A DNA stretch of 64,000 bases from Olsenella profusa F0195 (GCF_000468755.1 NZ_AWEZ01000064.1:1-64000); one strand, 5' to 3'. Counted from the stretch's first letter, positions 6,279-15,269 are shown. Numbers and translations: made by a program. The notes: generated from the letters alone by a model not told the origin.

Positions 6279-7769
6279 ATGAGCAACGAGTCCTGGCGTC
6301 CCAAGCTCCACCTTTCGGCACACAACGGGTCGGTGAGCGACCCCAACGGGCTCAACCAGTTCCGGGGGACGTATCACTTCTTCAGCCAGTATGCGCCCAC
6401 CTACCCACCCCATGCGGACAGCCCCCACGGGTGGGGCCACTTCACCAGTCGTGACCTTGTGCACTGGGCCTTCCTGGGCTGCCACATCATGCCCGACTGC
6501 CCAAGCGACCGCGATGGGTCCTATTCGGGCGGCGCCTACATACATGACGACGAGCTCTGGCTCTACTACACGGGCAACGTCCGTGACGGCAAGGGCGATG
6601 GCACCCACTCCGGCCGCCTGGCCAACCAGACGCTCATCAAGTCATACAACGGCATCAACTTGGGACCAAAGACGGTGGTCATGCGCAACGACGCCTATCC
6701 GGCCTACTGCAGCTGCCACGTGCGCGATCCCAAGGTGTGGAGCCAGGGCGGGAGCATGCACATGATGCTCGGCGCCCGCACGCGCGCGGACAGCCGCGGC
6801 GCCATCCTCTGCTACTCCTCGCCCGATGGCCTCGTCTGGACGATGGAGGGCTCCGTCACCAACCTGGGCGGAACGCCCTTCGGCTACATGTGGGAGTGCC
6901 CCGATCGCATCGCGCTGGACGGCCGGGAGTACCTGGGCACCTGTCCGCAGGGCATGGCCATGGCCTCCGACCCCGACGACCCTTCCAAGCTCACCTGCCA
7001 GAACGTGCATGCCGCCGGCTACTTCCCGATGGAGGGCACGATCCTGGACGTCATGCATCAGGACACGGGGCTCATGGGCGCGGACGCCCCGCACGCCGCC
7101 ATCGATGCCTCCACGTTCCACGACTGGGACCATGGCTTCGATTACTATGCCTGCCAGACGCTCGTGGACGAACGGGGCCGCACGCTCCTCATTGGCTGGA
7201 TGAGCCTGCCGCACGATGCCAACGACGTGCGTCCCTATGACAACCCCACCACCACATGGAAGGGCTGCCTCACGGTGCCGCGCGTGCTCACGCGCGATGC
7301 GCGGACCGGCCTCATCCTGCAGCATCCCGTCAAGGAGTTCGATGACCTGCGCAGGAGCTCACAGGAGATGGGCCACACCGCCACGGGCTTTGCCACGGAG
7401 CTCTGCCCCAAGGTGGCGGATGTGGTGGTCTCAGGCATCAGGGGCGATCTCGCTATGACGTTCGGCGACTTCCTCACGCTCACCGTCGCGGATGGCATCG
7501 CGACGCTCGGGTTTGCCAGGACCGATGCCGGCACGACTGCCGGGCAGGGGCGCGCCATACGGCGCGCTGCCGTGGACGGCATCAGGGACCTGCGCGTCAT
7601 CGTGGATACCTCCGTGCTGGAGATCTACCTCAACGATGGCGCCGCCGTCTTCTCCACGCGCTACTTCACGGAAGACGAGACGCTGCCGCTCGCCATCCAC
7701 ACCACGGCGGAGCAGGCCACGGTCTATGGCATGGAGCCCCTCTCCATCGACTATCTCGTGGATCGCTAG
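6279..7769 (+). CDS. GH32 beta-fructofuranosidase / sucrose-6-phosphate hydrolase
   Basis: This 496-residue intracellular glycoside hydrolase (no signal peptide) cleaves fructosyl bonds in sucrose, sucrose-6-phosphate or short fructans. The three GH32 catalytic elements are present: nucleophile Asp21 in SDPNG, transition-state Asp150 in RDPKV, and acid/base Glu206 in WECPD. A five-bladed propeller is followed by a C-terminal beta-sandwich (from about residue 345). The N-terminal motif has S where N is more common before DPNG. An AGAGGGGAAG ribosome site supports ATG 6279. No transporter or regulator is adjacent, so the natural substrate is not defined. An 8-bp palindrome at 6235-6254 just upstream might be an operator. 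Confidence 0.88.
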   Translation: MSNESWRPKLHLSAHNGSVSDPNGLNQFRGTYHFFSQYAPTYPPHADSPHGWGHFTSRDLVHWAFLGCHIMPDCPSDRDGSYSGGAYIHDDELWLYYTGNVRDGKGDGTHSGRLANQTLIKSYNGINLGPKTVVMRNDAYPAYCSCHVRDPKVWSQGGSMHMMLGARTRADSRGAILCYSSPDGLVWTMEGSVTNLGGTPFGYMWECPDRIALDGREYLGTCPQGMAMASDPDDPSKLTCQNVHAAGYFPMEGTILDVMHQDTGLMGADAPHAAIDASTFHDWDHGFDYYACQTLVDERGRTLLIGWMSLPHDANDVRPYDNPTTTWKGCLTVPRVLTRDARTGLILQHPVKEFDDLRRSSQEMGHTATGFATELCPKVADVVVSGIRGDLAMTFGDFLTLTVADGIATLGFARTDAGTTAGQGRAIRRAAVDGIRDLRVIVDTSVLEIYLNDGAAVFSTRYFTEDETLPLAIHTTAEQATVYGMEPLSIDYLVDR

Positions 7770-7870
7770 CCTCGCGTAACCATTGGGAAAACGATCCCCA
7801 TGGCAGGGGAGGGTCACCATGTGCAGAGATACAATCCCTCCCGGAGGCGTTTTCTTTGGGAGGTATCTCT

Positions 7871-8353
7871 ATGTCAGGCAAGCGCAAGGACGCCATCACG
7901 TGGGACGAGTTCTTCATGCGGGTGGCGTACGCCGCCAGCCTGCGCAGCAAGGATCCCCAGACGCAGGTGGGTGCCTGCATCGCCGACACCAACCAGCGCA
8001 TCCTCTCCGTAGGCTACAACGGCACGCCGGAGGCACTCTCCGACGAGGAGTTCCCCTGGGACGTCACGGACGACTCCATCCAGGACAAGCACAACTTCGT
8101 GATCCACGCCGAGGCCAACGCCATCCTCAACTACCGCGGTTCGCTCAAGGACGTGCAGGACGGCACCATCTACGTCACGCTGTTCCCCTGCCAGGAGTGC
8201 GCGAAGACCCTGGTGCAAGCGGGCATCGGTGAGGTGGTCTACCTGGACGACAAGTATCATGACACGGAGGGTGCCGAGGTCTCGCGCCTCGTCCTTGACC
8301 GCTGTGGCGTCACGTACCGGCAGGTCTCGCTGCCCGTTGACGCCCTCGTCTGA
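7871..8353 (+). CDS. Deoxycytidylate (dCMP) deaminase
   Basis: This 160-residue zinc enzyme converts dCMP to dUMP and so feeds thymidylate synthesis. The zinc and catalytic residues are His79 and Glu81 in HAEANAIL and Cys107 and Cys110 in PCQEC. The substrate loop GYNGTPEALSD is conserved. The ATG at 7871 is preferred over an in-frame upstream codon because GGGAGG lies at the right distance. It resembles the ComEB-type enzymes of Gram-positive bacteria in length and motifs. The window also carries dut and nrdR, other parts of deoxynucleotide control, though not in the same operon. Confidence 0.92.
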   Translation: MSGKRKDAITWDEFFMRVAYAASLRSKDPQTQVGACIADTNQRILSVGYNGTPEALSDEEFPWDVTDDSIQDKHNFVIHAEANAILNYRGSLKDVQDGTIYVTLFPCQECAKTLVQAGIGEVVYLDDKYHDTEGAEVSRLVLDRCGVTYRQVSLPVDALV

Positions 8354-8398
8354 GGCCGTGGCATGTCACGCCAACCCACGAGCCCCAAGGGAGCCACC

Positions 8399-9466
8399 AT
8401 GAAGACGCACAAGGTCGCACTCATTCCCGGCGATGGCATCGGACCCGAGGTCATCGCCGAGGGAATCAAGGTGCTCGATGCCGTGGCGGCGTACGACGGT
8501 GGCTTCTCCCTTGAGTTCACGGAGTTCCCCTGGGGCTGTGAGCACTACCTCAGGACGGGCGAGATGATGCCGGCCGATGGCATCGACACGCTCAGCCACT
8601 TTGACGCCATCTTCCTGGGCGCCGTGGGCTATCCCGGCGTGCCGGACCACGTCTCCCTGCGCGACCTGCTGCTGCGCATCCGTCACGACTTCGACGAGTA
8701 TGTGAACGTACGCCCTGTGCGCCTGCTCAGGGGTGCCCCGTGTCCCATCAAGGGCGTCAGCCAGGCGGATGTGGACATGACCTTCATCCGCGAGAACTCC
8801 GAGGGGGAGTACGCTGGCAACGGTGCATGGCTCTACAGGGGCACCTCGCGTGAGGTGGTCATACAGGATGGCGTGTTCTCGCGCTACGGCACGGAGCGCG
8901 TCATGCGCTATGCCTTCGAGCTCGCCCGTTCCAAGCACCAGTCGCTCACGAGCATCTCCAAGGGCAACGCCCTCAACTATTCCATGGTGTTCTGGGATCA
9001 GATCTTCGACGAGCTCTCGCAGGAGTATGCCGATGTGGAGACCCATTCCTACCTGGTGGACGCCGCCTCCATGCTCATGGTGAGGGACCCCGCGCGCTTC
9101 CAGGTGGTCGTGGCCTCCAACCTCTTTGGTGACATCCTTACCGACTTGGGTGCCGCCATCGCTGGTGGCATGGGTCTGGCGGCTGGCGCCAACCTCAACC
9201 CCGAGCGGGTCTTCCCCTCCATGTTCGAGCCCGTCCACGGCTCTGCGCCCGACATCGCGGGCCGCGGCATCGCCAACCCGCTCGCGACCGTGTGGTCCGC
9301 CAGCCAGCTCTTGGATCACCTGGGCCACCCGCAGTGGGGCGCGCGCCTCATCGACGCCATCGAGCGACTCCTGGTCGAGGCGAAGACGCTCACGCCCGAC
9401 CTTGGCGGCACGGCCAGCACGCAGCGCGTGGGCGATGCCGTGGTGAGGCTTCTGGCAAACGACTGA
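8399..9466 (+). CDS. ttuC: Tartrate/D-malate dehydrogenase (isocitrate/isopropylmalate dehydrogenase family)
   Basis: This 355-residue NAD-dependent beta-hydroxyacid oxidative decarboxylase starts KVALIPGDGIGPEV. It carries the family loop TFIRENSEGEYAGNG, the divalent-metal aspartates in ASNLFGDILTDL, and the cofactor loop FEPVHGSAPDIAGRG. The sequence VDMTFIRENSEGEY and the length fit the tartrate dehydrogenase/D-malate decarboxylase branch rather than LeuB or Icd. Candidate substrates are D-malate, L-tartrate and meso-tartrate. The ATG at 8399 has an AAGGGAG site, while another ATG 36 bases earlier has none. No other leucine or tartrate genes are nearby, so the physiological substrate is open. 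Confidence 0.82.
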   Translation: MKTHKVALIPGDGIGPEVIAEGIKVLDAVAAYDGGFSLEFTEFPWGCEHYLRTGEMMPADGIDTLSHFDAIFLGAVGYPGVPDHVSLRDLLLRIRHDFDEYVNVRPVRLLRGAPCPIKGVSQADVDMTFIRENSEGEYAGNGAWLYRGTSREVVIQDGVFSRYGTERVMRYAFELARSKHQSLTSISKGNALNYSMVFWDQIFDELSQEYADVETHSYLVDAASMLMVRDPARFQVVVASNLFGDILTDLGAAIAGGMGLAAGANLNPERVFPSMFEPVHGSAPDIAGRGIANPLATVWSASQLLDHLGHPQWGARLIDAIERLLVEAKTLTPDLGGTASTQRVGDAVVRLLAND

Positions 9467-9566
9467 CTGACACGTGAGGGCCGTCCTTCTTTTGCGCTAG
9501 GATGTACTACCGTGACTGCAGGGCTACGCGTGGGGCGGTGCAGGCCGAGCGAGGGGGTACACGCCA

Positions 9567-10313
9567 GTGACACAAGTGAGACATGGCCTTACGCATCGGC
9601 TGTCCGAACGCGTGATGATGGGCGTCGACCCCTCCGTTGCTGGCGCGCAGGCCGCGGGGACGATCACGGCCCCCCTTGGCACCTCGGGGAATCCCTCTCA
9701 TCGGGTGCTGACGGCCGCCAACGCAATCACGATGCTCCGCCTCGTCCTCACGGTCGTGTTCCTCGTGCTCTTCGTGCGGCATATCAACCGAACGCTCGCG
9801 CTTGCCTGCTATGCCGTGGCAGCCGCCACCGACTTCCTCGATGGGCAGGTGGCCCGCCGTACGCAGACGGTCAGCTGGTTGGGCAAGGTCATGGATCCCG
9901 TGATGGATCGCGTGCTGCTCTTCACGGGCGTTCTCGCACTCTTGGTGACCGGCGAGCTCCCGCTCTGGACGGCCGTGTTCGTGATTGGTCGTGACGTCTA
10001 CCTCCTGATTGGTGGGATGATGCTTCAACGCTATCGCAAGCGTCCCGTCGACGTCGCCTACGTGGGCAAGGCCGCCACGGCCGTCCTCATGACGGGCTTC
10101 GTGCTCATGCTGCTCAAGTGGCCGCCGCTTGCAGCGCTCCATCTCGTCCGTGCCGTCTGGTTGCCCGGCATCAACGGCACCGATTCCTGCGTGGGCGTGC
10201 TCTTCGTCTACCTGGGATGCGTCCTGTCCTTCATCACGGCGGTCGTCTATACGCGCACGGGCCTCACCATTCGCAGGAAGTGCCTCGAGTCCCAGGGGGG
10301 CGGGTCTCGATGA
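9567..10313 (+). CDS. CDP-alcohol phosphatidyltransferase
   Basis: This integral membrane enzyme (248 residues, about five or six hydrophobic segments) transfers a phosphatidyl group from CDP-diacylglycerol to an alcohol. The full signature D-x2-D-G-x2-A-R-x8-G-x3-D-x3-D is visible, from TDFLDGQVAR to GKVMDPVMD. The start is GTG 9567 after GAGGGGG, giving a ~45-residue hydrophilic N-terminus; an ATG about 48 bases downstream is possible. A second family member (pgsA) lies at 34227-34880, so this one may make cardiolipin or another lipid. It overlaps the next gene by four bases (ATGA), implying coupling to a cell-wall carboxypeptidase. Confidence 0.85.
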   Translation: MTQVRHGLTHRLSERVMMGVDPSVAGAQAAGTITAPLGTSGNPSHRVLTAANAITMLRLVLTVVFLVLFVRHINRTLALACYAVAAATDFLDGQVARRTQTVSWLGKVMDPVMDRVLLFTGVLALLVTGELPLWTAVFVIGRDVYLLIGGMMLQRYRKRPVDVAYVGKAATAVLMTGFVLMLLKWPPLAALHLVRAVWLPGINGTDSCVGVLFVYLGCVLSFITAVVYTRTGLTIRRKCLESQGGGSR

Positions 10314-11464
10314 GGGCCGGCATCGCACTGGCCACCTTCGCGCTGTGCTCACTCATGGCGGTCGCCGTGGTGCCCCGCGCCTACGCGTATGCCGCTGAGG
10401 TGCCAGAGCCCCAGGTGAGCGAGGCACAGTGCTACTTCGTCTCCGACGGTGCGGGTCACACCATCCTCGAGAGGAACGCCGACCAGCAGATGGAGCCGGC
10501 TTCGATCACCAAGGTCATGACGGCGATGGTCGTTCTGGACTCCGGCGCCAGCCTCGATGCCCCCGCGACCATCACACGTGGGGACTATCAGGATGACGCC
10601 CAGATTGCGGAGCTCAAGCCAGCCGATGGCGTCACCGTGCGCCAGCTGTTCCAGCTCATGCTCATCTATTCCGCCAACGATGCGGCGGACAACCTTGCCA
10701 TCAACGTCTTCGGCTCCATAGACGCCTGTGTGGATCGCATGAACCAGAAGGCACGGGAGCTGGGCATGACGGGCACGCGCTTTGCCAATGTGCACGGCCT
10801 CTCCCAGGATGGCCACTACTCGTGTGCGCGTGACCTCGTGACCATGGGGCGCTACGCCCTCGAGCACTACCCGCTCATCGCCCAGACCGTACACATGCGT
10901 TCCGTGGACGTCACGCTGGGAGGAGAGCAGAGGACCTTCCGCTCCACCGATGACCTCATGGAGACCTATGCGGGGCTGAGGGGCATCAAGACGGGGGTCG
11001 TCGAGAGCGGCAAGGCGTTTTTAGGCGCCTCCACGCATGGTACGGTCTCCGTCTACAGCTGCGTTTTGGGCTGCTCCACCAACGACGGCCGCTTCGCGGA
11101 CACGGAGGCGCTCATGAGCTGGGCCTACGAGCATTACTTCTCATGGCGGCGCATGAGCGAGGCGGCACGGACCGTGCGATGGGTCACGAGCACGCTGAGC
11201 TTCCATGGCAAGTTGGCCATCACGGGCTCGTACGACGTCTACGGCCGCTTCTCGCCCGACGAGCCCATCTCCTATACGGTGCACATGCCTCCCGAGGGCA
11301 CGCTGCAGGATGCCGGCGGCATCTACGGCGTGACCGTGTGGACGCAGGATGGCGTCGCCCCCTGCGCGCAGGTGTTCCGCGCAAGCAAGCGGCTCTATCA
11401 GGTCTCCATGTTCGAGCCCCTCGTGATGTCGCTGCTCTACCCAGCGCCTGTGGAGGCGGCATAG
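10310..11464 (+). CDS. D-alanyl-D-alanine carboxypeptidase (S11, PBP5/DacF type)
   Basis: This exported penicillin-binding protein of 384 residues trims the terminal D-Ala from peptidoglycan stem peptides. A signal peptide with hydrophobic core ALATFALCSLMAVAVV ends near AYA. The three active-site motifs are Ser65-x-x-Lys68 (SITK), Ser121-Ala-Asn123 (SAN) and Lys227-Thr-Gly (KTG). A C-terminal beta-rich domain follows residue ~285. No clear C-terminal amphipathic anchor is seen. Its ATG overlaps the stop of the upstream lipid gene, and a GcvT-like gene follows after nine bases, so the three genes form one operon. Confidence 0.9.
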   Translation: MRAGIALATFALCSLMAVAVVPRAYAYAAEVPEPQVSEAQCYFVSDGAGHTILERNADQQMEPASITKVMTAMVVLDSGASLDAPATITRGDYQDDAQIAELKPADGVTVRQLFQLMLIYSANDAADNLAINVFGSIDACVDRMNQKARELGMTGTRFANVHGLSQDGHYSCARDLVTMGRYALEHYPLIAQTVHMRSVDVTLGGEQRTFRSTDDLMETYAGLRGIKTGVVESGKAFLGASTHGTVSVYSCVLGCSTNDGRFADTEALMSWAYEHYFSWRRMSEAARTVRWVTSTLSFHGKLAITGSYDVYGRFSPDEPISYTVHMPPEGTLQDAGGIYGVTVWTQDGVAPCAQVFRASKRLYQVSMFEPLVMSLLYPAPVEAA

Positions 11465-11473
11465 GGGGAACGC

Positions 11474-12313
11474 ATGGCAACGTCTGTCCTCAGGCAGGAG
11501 CATGAGCTCTTGGGTGGTCTCATCCAAGAGGAGGGGGCGCTCCTGGGTCCCGTTCGCTATGCGGATGAGGACGTGGAGCTGGCGGCCTTTGACGTAGATG
11601 CCGCGCTCGTCGACCTTACGGGCATGGGCATGTGGCTTGTCTCGGGTGCTCCCGCCCAGGCGTTCTGCGAGGCCGCATGTGCGGGCCCCAGGCTTTCCGT
11701 GGGGACGTGCGCCCTTGGGGCCTGCCTGCTGGGGGATGGCAGCGTGGCCTCCGTTCCGCTGCTCGTGCGTACGGGTGCCTCCGAATACCTTATCCTCGAT
11801 GCCTCCCCTCGCATGGACGTGCTCTTCTCGTGGTTGGGCTTTGTGGCACACATCGAGCGAGACGGCGTGAGGCCGTACGATGGGCTTGCCATGTCGGATG
11901 AGACGGCCTCGCTCGTACCCCTCGCGCTCACGGGCCCCACTGCCCCTGCCGTGCTTTCCGACTACGTGCCAGGGGATGTGCACCAACGGCTCCCCCTGGC
12001 TGGCGAGGTTGCCAACCTCGACCTCGACGGCCGCATCACCACCATCGTCTGTGCCCTTGACCTTCCCCAGCCCGCCTATCTGGTGCTGGTGCCACCCATC
12101 TATGCGCGCGCCATATGGCGGAGCCTGCTCTCGTTTGGCTCCGTGATGCCTGTGGGTCACGCTGCCCTGCGCACATGGATGGCGCGGAGGACTGCGGTGC
12201 TCTCACAACTCCCTGTTCCCGATCGCCTGACGATAGGGGAGGGGGAGCTGCGTGCCTCTGGTATGGTGCGCGAGGGTATGGACTTCATCGGGGCACGTGG
12301 TCTTGCGGGCTGA
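11474..12313 (+). CDS. GcvT/YgfZ-like folate-binding protein
   Basis: This 279-residue protein resembles the N-terminal folate-binding domain of aminomethyltransferases and YgfZ. Signs are DVDAALVDLTGMGMWLVSGA (about residues 40-59) followed by a region on presenting a one-carbon unit. It is shorter than GcvT (~360), and the usual C-terminal barrel is reduced. No other glycine cleavage genes are adjacent. It may be a YgfZ-type Fe-S maintenance factor or an unassigned one-carbon enzyme. It has a GGGGGAA ribosome site and follows the carboxypeptidase gene by nine bases. The family-level call is fair; the function is open. Confidence 0.6.
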   Translation: MATSVLRQEHELLGGLIQEEGALLGPVRYADEDVELAAFDVDAALVDLTGMGMWLVSGAPAQAFCEAACAGPRLSVGTCALGACLLGDGSVASVPLLVRTGASEYLILDASPRMDVLFSWLGFVAHIERDGVRPYDGLAMSDETASLVPLALTGPTAPAVLSDYVPGDVHQRLPLAGEVANLDLDGRITTIVCALDLPQPAYLVLVPPIYARAIWRSLLSFGSVMPVGHAALRTWMARRTAVLSQLPVPDRLTIGEGELRASGMVREGMDFIGARGLAG

Positions 12314-12397
12314 GTATTCCCATGCATGCCACCTCTCGCCTACAATGGGGCTGAGACGTTTGTCACGTTCTACCTTTGCATTTGGAGGGAGAGTGCT

Positions 12398-13624
12398 ATG
12401 TCCTATGACTTCTCGACCCTGCCGCGCCGTGCCCATCATGGTTCCGCAAAGTGGGAGGCTATGGCGAGGAAGGTGCCTGATCTCTCGCCCGAGGTGGTTC
12501 CTTTGTCCGTTGCGGACATGGAGTTCGTGCCCGCGCCACCCATCACCAAGGCCCTCAAGGACTATCTCGACGAGCAGCCCCTCGGATACCCTGCCCCCAC
12601 GGAGGAGTTCTATGACGCCTGTACGGGCTGGCAGAGTCGCCGGCACGGCTGGGAGCCCGACAAGACGTCCCTCGTGAACACGCCGGGTGTGGTGCCCGCC
12701 ATCTATACAGCCGTGCGCACGCTCACCGAGCCACGGGACGGCGTCATCATCCAGCCTCCCGTGTACTATCCGTTCGCCCGCGCCATCAGGGACAATGGTC
12801 GTACCGTCGTGGAGAGCCCCCTTTGCCGCGAGCTGACGCAGGATGGCGGGCTTGCCTATTCCATGGACTTCGAGGGACTCGAGGAGCTGGTCAAGGATCC
12901 CGCCAACACGATGCTCGTGCTGTGCAGCCCGCATAACCCCGTAGGCAGGGTATGGAGTGCCGTCGAGCTCAGGAGGCTCCTGGACATATGCGTCGCCCAT
13001 GACGTCATAATCGTTGCCGACGAGATCCATGACGACCTCGTCATGCCGGGCTACAAGCACAGTGCCCTCATGCGGGTTGCCGAGGGCGGTGAGTACGACC
13101 GTCTCGTCATCTGCACCGCCCCCTCCAAGACCTTCAACATCACGGGCATACAGTCCGCACAGATCTTCATCACCGACGAGGAGCTGCGCAGGCGCTTCCG
13201 GCGGGGGCTGGCCGAGATCGGCACGGACTCACTCAACTCCCTTGCCTACGTTGCGACCACGGCGGCCTACACGGCCCGTGACGAGTGGCTCGACGAGCTC
13301 GTTGCCGTCATCTGGAGCAACTACCAGCTGCTCAGGGGAATGGTGGAGCGCTATCTGCCCGACGTGCGGATCGCGCCGCTTGAGGGCACCTACCTTGCCT
13401 GGCTCGACTTCAGGGCCTGGGGAATGACCGATCGTGAGCTTGAGGACTTCATGGAGGGGGAGGCCTCCGTCTTCGCGGAGGGGGGATACCTCTTTGGCAC
13501 GGGTGGGGAGGGGTTTGTGCGCCTCAACCTTGCCTGTCCCCGCGAGGTGCTCGAGAGTGCGCTGGAGCGTCTGGTCTATGCCACCAACCAGCGTGCGCGT
13601 CCCTGCGAGAGGGATGACCGATGA
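12398..13624 (+). CDS. MalY/PatB-family pyridoxal-phosphate C-S lyase
   Basis: This 408-residue fold-type I PLP enzyme belongs to the cystathionine beta-lyase MalY/PatB group, which splits C-S bonds and releases a thiol, pyruvate and ammonia. It shows the N-terminal KWEAM and SVADMEF, the substrate region QPPVYYPF, the CSPHNPVGRVW motif, DEIHDDLVMPG (PLP-binding Asp) and the Schiff-base Lys244 in APSKTFN. An ATG at 12398 with GGAGGGAG upstream fits the family start. The stop overlaps the ATG of a RidA gene by four bases. PLP beta-lyases release 2-aminoacrylate, which RidA proteins deaminate, so the pairing makes biochemical sense. Confidence 0.9.
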   Translation: MSYDFSTLPRRAHHGSAKWEAMARKVPDLSPEVVPLSVADMEFVPAPPITKALKDYLDEQPLGYPAPTEEFYDACTGWQSRRHGWEPDKTSLVNTPGVVPAIYTAVRTLTEPRDGVIIQPPVYYPFARAIRDNGRTVVESPLCRELTQDGGLAYSMDFEGLEELVKDPANTMLVLCSPHNPVGRVWSAVELRRLLDICVAHDVIIVADEIHDDLVMPGYKHSALMRVAEGGEYDRLVICTAPSKTFNITGIQSAQIFITDEELRRRFRRGLAEIGTDSLNSLAYVATTAAYTARDEWLDELVAVIWSNYQLLRGMVERYLPDVRIAPLEGTYLAWLDFRAWGMTDRELEDFMEGEASVFAEGGYLFGTGGEGFVRLNLACPREVLESALERLVYATNQRARPCERDDR

Positions 13625-14001
13625 AGTATGCCATCAACGCACCTGCCGTTCCCGATGCCGAGGGCAGCTACTCCGCTGGCACCACGGCCGGCCGCCTCAT
13701 CTTTACCGCAGGTCAGCTGGGTCTCGATGTCCACGATCCCGGCACGCTCGTGGAGGGTGGCACGCGGGCCGAGCTCGAGCGTGCCCTGCAGCTCACGTCA
13801 CTGCTGCTTGAGGAGTGCGACTGCACGTTGAATGACATTGCCACGGTAACGGTGCTCCTCACGAGTCTTGATGACCTTCCGGTGGTGGATGAGTGCTTCT
13901 CGCGTCACTTTGCCATGCCGGCGCCCGCACGTAGCGTCGCGGAGGTCTCACGTCTGCCCAAGGGCGCACATGTGGAGTTGAGCTGTGTGGCATGCAGATA
14001 G
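13621..14001 (+). CDS. RidA-family enamine/imine deaminase
   Basis: This 126-residue trimeric cytosolic protein hydrolyses reactive enamine/imine intermediates such as 2-aminoacrylate. The signature AEGSYSAG near the N-terminus, the IFTAGQLGLD strand and PARSVAEVSRLPKGAHVEL near the C-terminus are typical. Arg104 corresponds to the carboxylate-binding Arg of the active subgroup. It overlaps the C-S lyase gene by four bases, so the two are translationally coupled. Length and motifs are complete. It could be a Rid subgroup other than RidA itself; a phylogeny would decide. Confidence 0.88.
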   Translation: MKYAINAPAVPDAEGSYSAGTTAGRLIFTAGQLGLDVHDPGTLVEGGTRAELERALQLTSLLLEECDCTLNDIATVTVLLTSLDDLPVVDECFSRHFAMPAPARSVAEVSRLPKGAHVELSCVACR

Positions 14002-14049
14002 GAACGCTATCATAGGTTTTGTTGACATAGTCGAAAGGGGAGACGTCCC

Positions 14050-14481
14050 ATGCAGTCCAATGGCAACAAGGCAGACATGGATGCCACGGAGATCTTCAGG
14101 GTTCCTGCCACCGATGCCACGACGCCCGATCTCATGACTTCCGTCCCACCAGCGTATCCGACGCTCGCCATCGTGAAGGGTCCCCAGACGGGCTCCGTGC
14201 TCGAGCTCGATGGCGACCTCATCACGGTGGGGCGCGACCCTGCCAATGCGGTCTTCCTCAATGACATGACGGTCTCACGCCACCATGCCCGCATCGACCT
14301 CTCGGGCATGGGGTCGGGCTATGCCACTATCGAGGACCTCGGTTCGCTCAACGGCACGTGGGTGGACGGCGCAATCGTCAGCAAGGCCGTGCTTCGTGAT
14401 GGCTCCACCGTCCAGATTGGCACCTTCCGCATGGTGTTCCATGCCAACAGGAAGGCCGCACGCATCAAAACCGAGGACTAG
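14050..14481 (+). CDS. FHA-domain protein, GarA/OdhI-like
   Basis: This 143-residue protein has a short N-terminal tail and one forkhead-associated domain. The FHA core shows LITVGRDPANAVFLND, SRHHARI and SLNGTWVDG, the phosphothreonine-binding residues. The tail contains DATEIFRVP, similar to the TxxF segment phosphorylated by Ser/Thr kinases in GarA and OdhI. Those proteins bind and inhibit TCA-cycle and glutamate enzymes when unphosphorylated. The next gene is a MerR regulator, as beside garA in mycobacteria, which supports the call. Six bases separate the two genes. Confidence 0.8.
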   Translation: MQSNGNKADMDATEIFRVPATDATTPDLMTSVPPAYPTLAIVKGPQTGSVLELDGDLITVGRDPANAVFLNDMTVSRHHARIDLSGMGSGYATIEDLGSLNGTWVDGAIVSKAVLRDGSTVQIGTFRMVFHANRKAARIKTED

Positions 14482-14486
14482 CCTTC

Positions 14487-15269
14487 ATGGCGGATGCCAG
14501 GTACCTCACCATAGGAAAGGTCGTGAAGCGCCTGCAGGGGCAGTATCCTGACCTCTCCATCTCAAAGGTGCGCTATCTCGAGGACGAGGGGCTGCTCGAG
14601 CCCTCTCGCACGCCCTCGGGGTACCGTCTGTACTCCCCGTCTGACGTTCGCCGGCTGGAGACCATCCTGTACCTGCAGAAGAACCGCTTCCTGCCCCTGC
14701 AGGTCATCAAGGAACAGCTCGATAACGAGAAGAACGGCGTCTTTGGGGCCGTTTTGAGTGATGTCGAACCGCAGGAGGACACCCAGACCACCTCGAGGCT
14801 GCATCCCATAGACCGCATGCCCGAGCTGCTTGGCACGCCCGTGAGCTTTGTGCGCGAGCTTGCCGAGGCGGGGCTCATCGGCCTCAAGCGCTCGCCTCAT
14901 GGGCGCGATCTGGTGGATGGACGCGACTTCGCCCTCATCCGCACATGTGACCGGCTGCGCCACTTTGGGATTGGCCCCAAGAACCTGCGTCAGTATGTGA
15001 CGGCCGCCAACCGCGAGAGCGCCATGTTCGAGCAGGCGCTTGTGGTGTTCGCCCGAAAGGGTGGCGGTGTGCAGATGGAGGACACCCCGGAGAACCGCCA
15101 ACAGTTTGCCGATGCCATGCAGCAGATGCTCTCGCTCACTGCCCAGGTGCGCGACATTCTGCTGCGTCGTCAGATATCCACCGCCTTTTCGCAGATGAGC
15201 GAGGGGGAGGGCGGCAAGAGGACCAGAGAGCGCGAGAGGAACGAACGTGGCCATTACTACAGATCTTGA
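14487..15269 (+). CDS. MerR-family regulator, FtsR/Rv1828-like
   Basis: This 260-residue protein has an N-terminal winged-helix domain (YLTIGKVVKRL, then SISKVRYLEDEGLL and GYRLYSPSDVRRLE) and a second helical domain with its own HTH-like segment at about residues 105-170. This two-domain form and the position next to a GarA-like gene match the actinobacterial FtsR/Rv1828 group, regulators of division genes. No metal or drug ligand cysteines are visible. Its end overlaps the start of apt by 23 bases, in another frame. Target promoters are not visible here. Confidence 0.75.
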   Translation: MADARYLTIGKVVKRLQGQYPDLSISKVRYLEDEGLLEPSRTPSGYRLYSPSDVRRLETILYLQKNRFLPLQVIKEQLDNEKNGVFGAVLSDVEPQEDTQTTSRLHPIDRMPELLGTPVSFVRELAEAGLIGLKRSPHGRDLVDGRDFALIRTCDRLRHFGIGPKNLRQYVTAANRESAMFEQALVVFARKGGGVQMEDTPENRQQFADAMQQMLSLTAQVRDILLRRQISTAFSQMSEGEGGKRTRERERNERGHYYRS

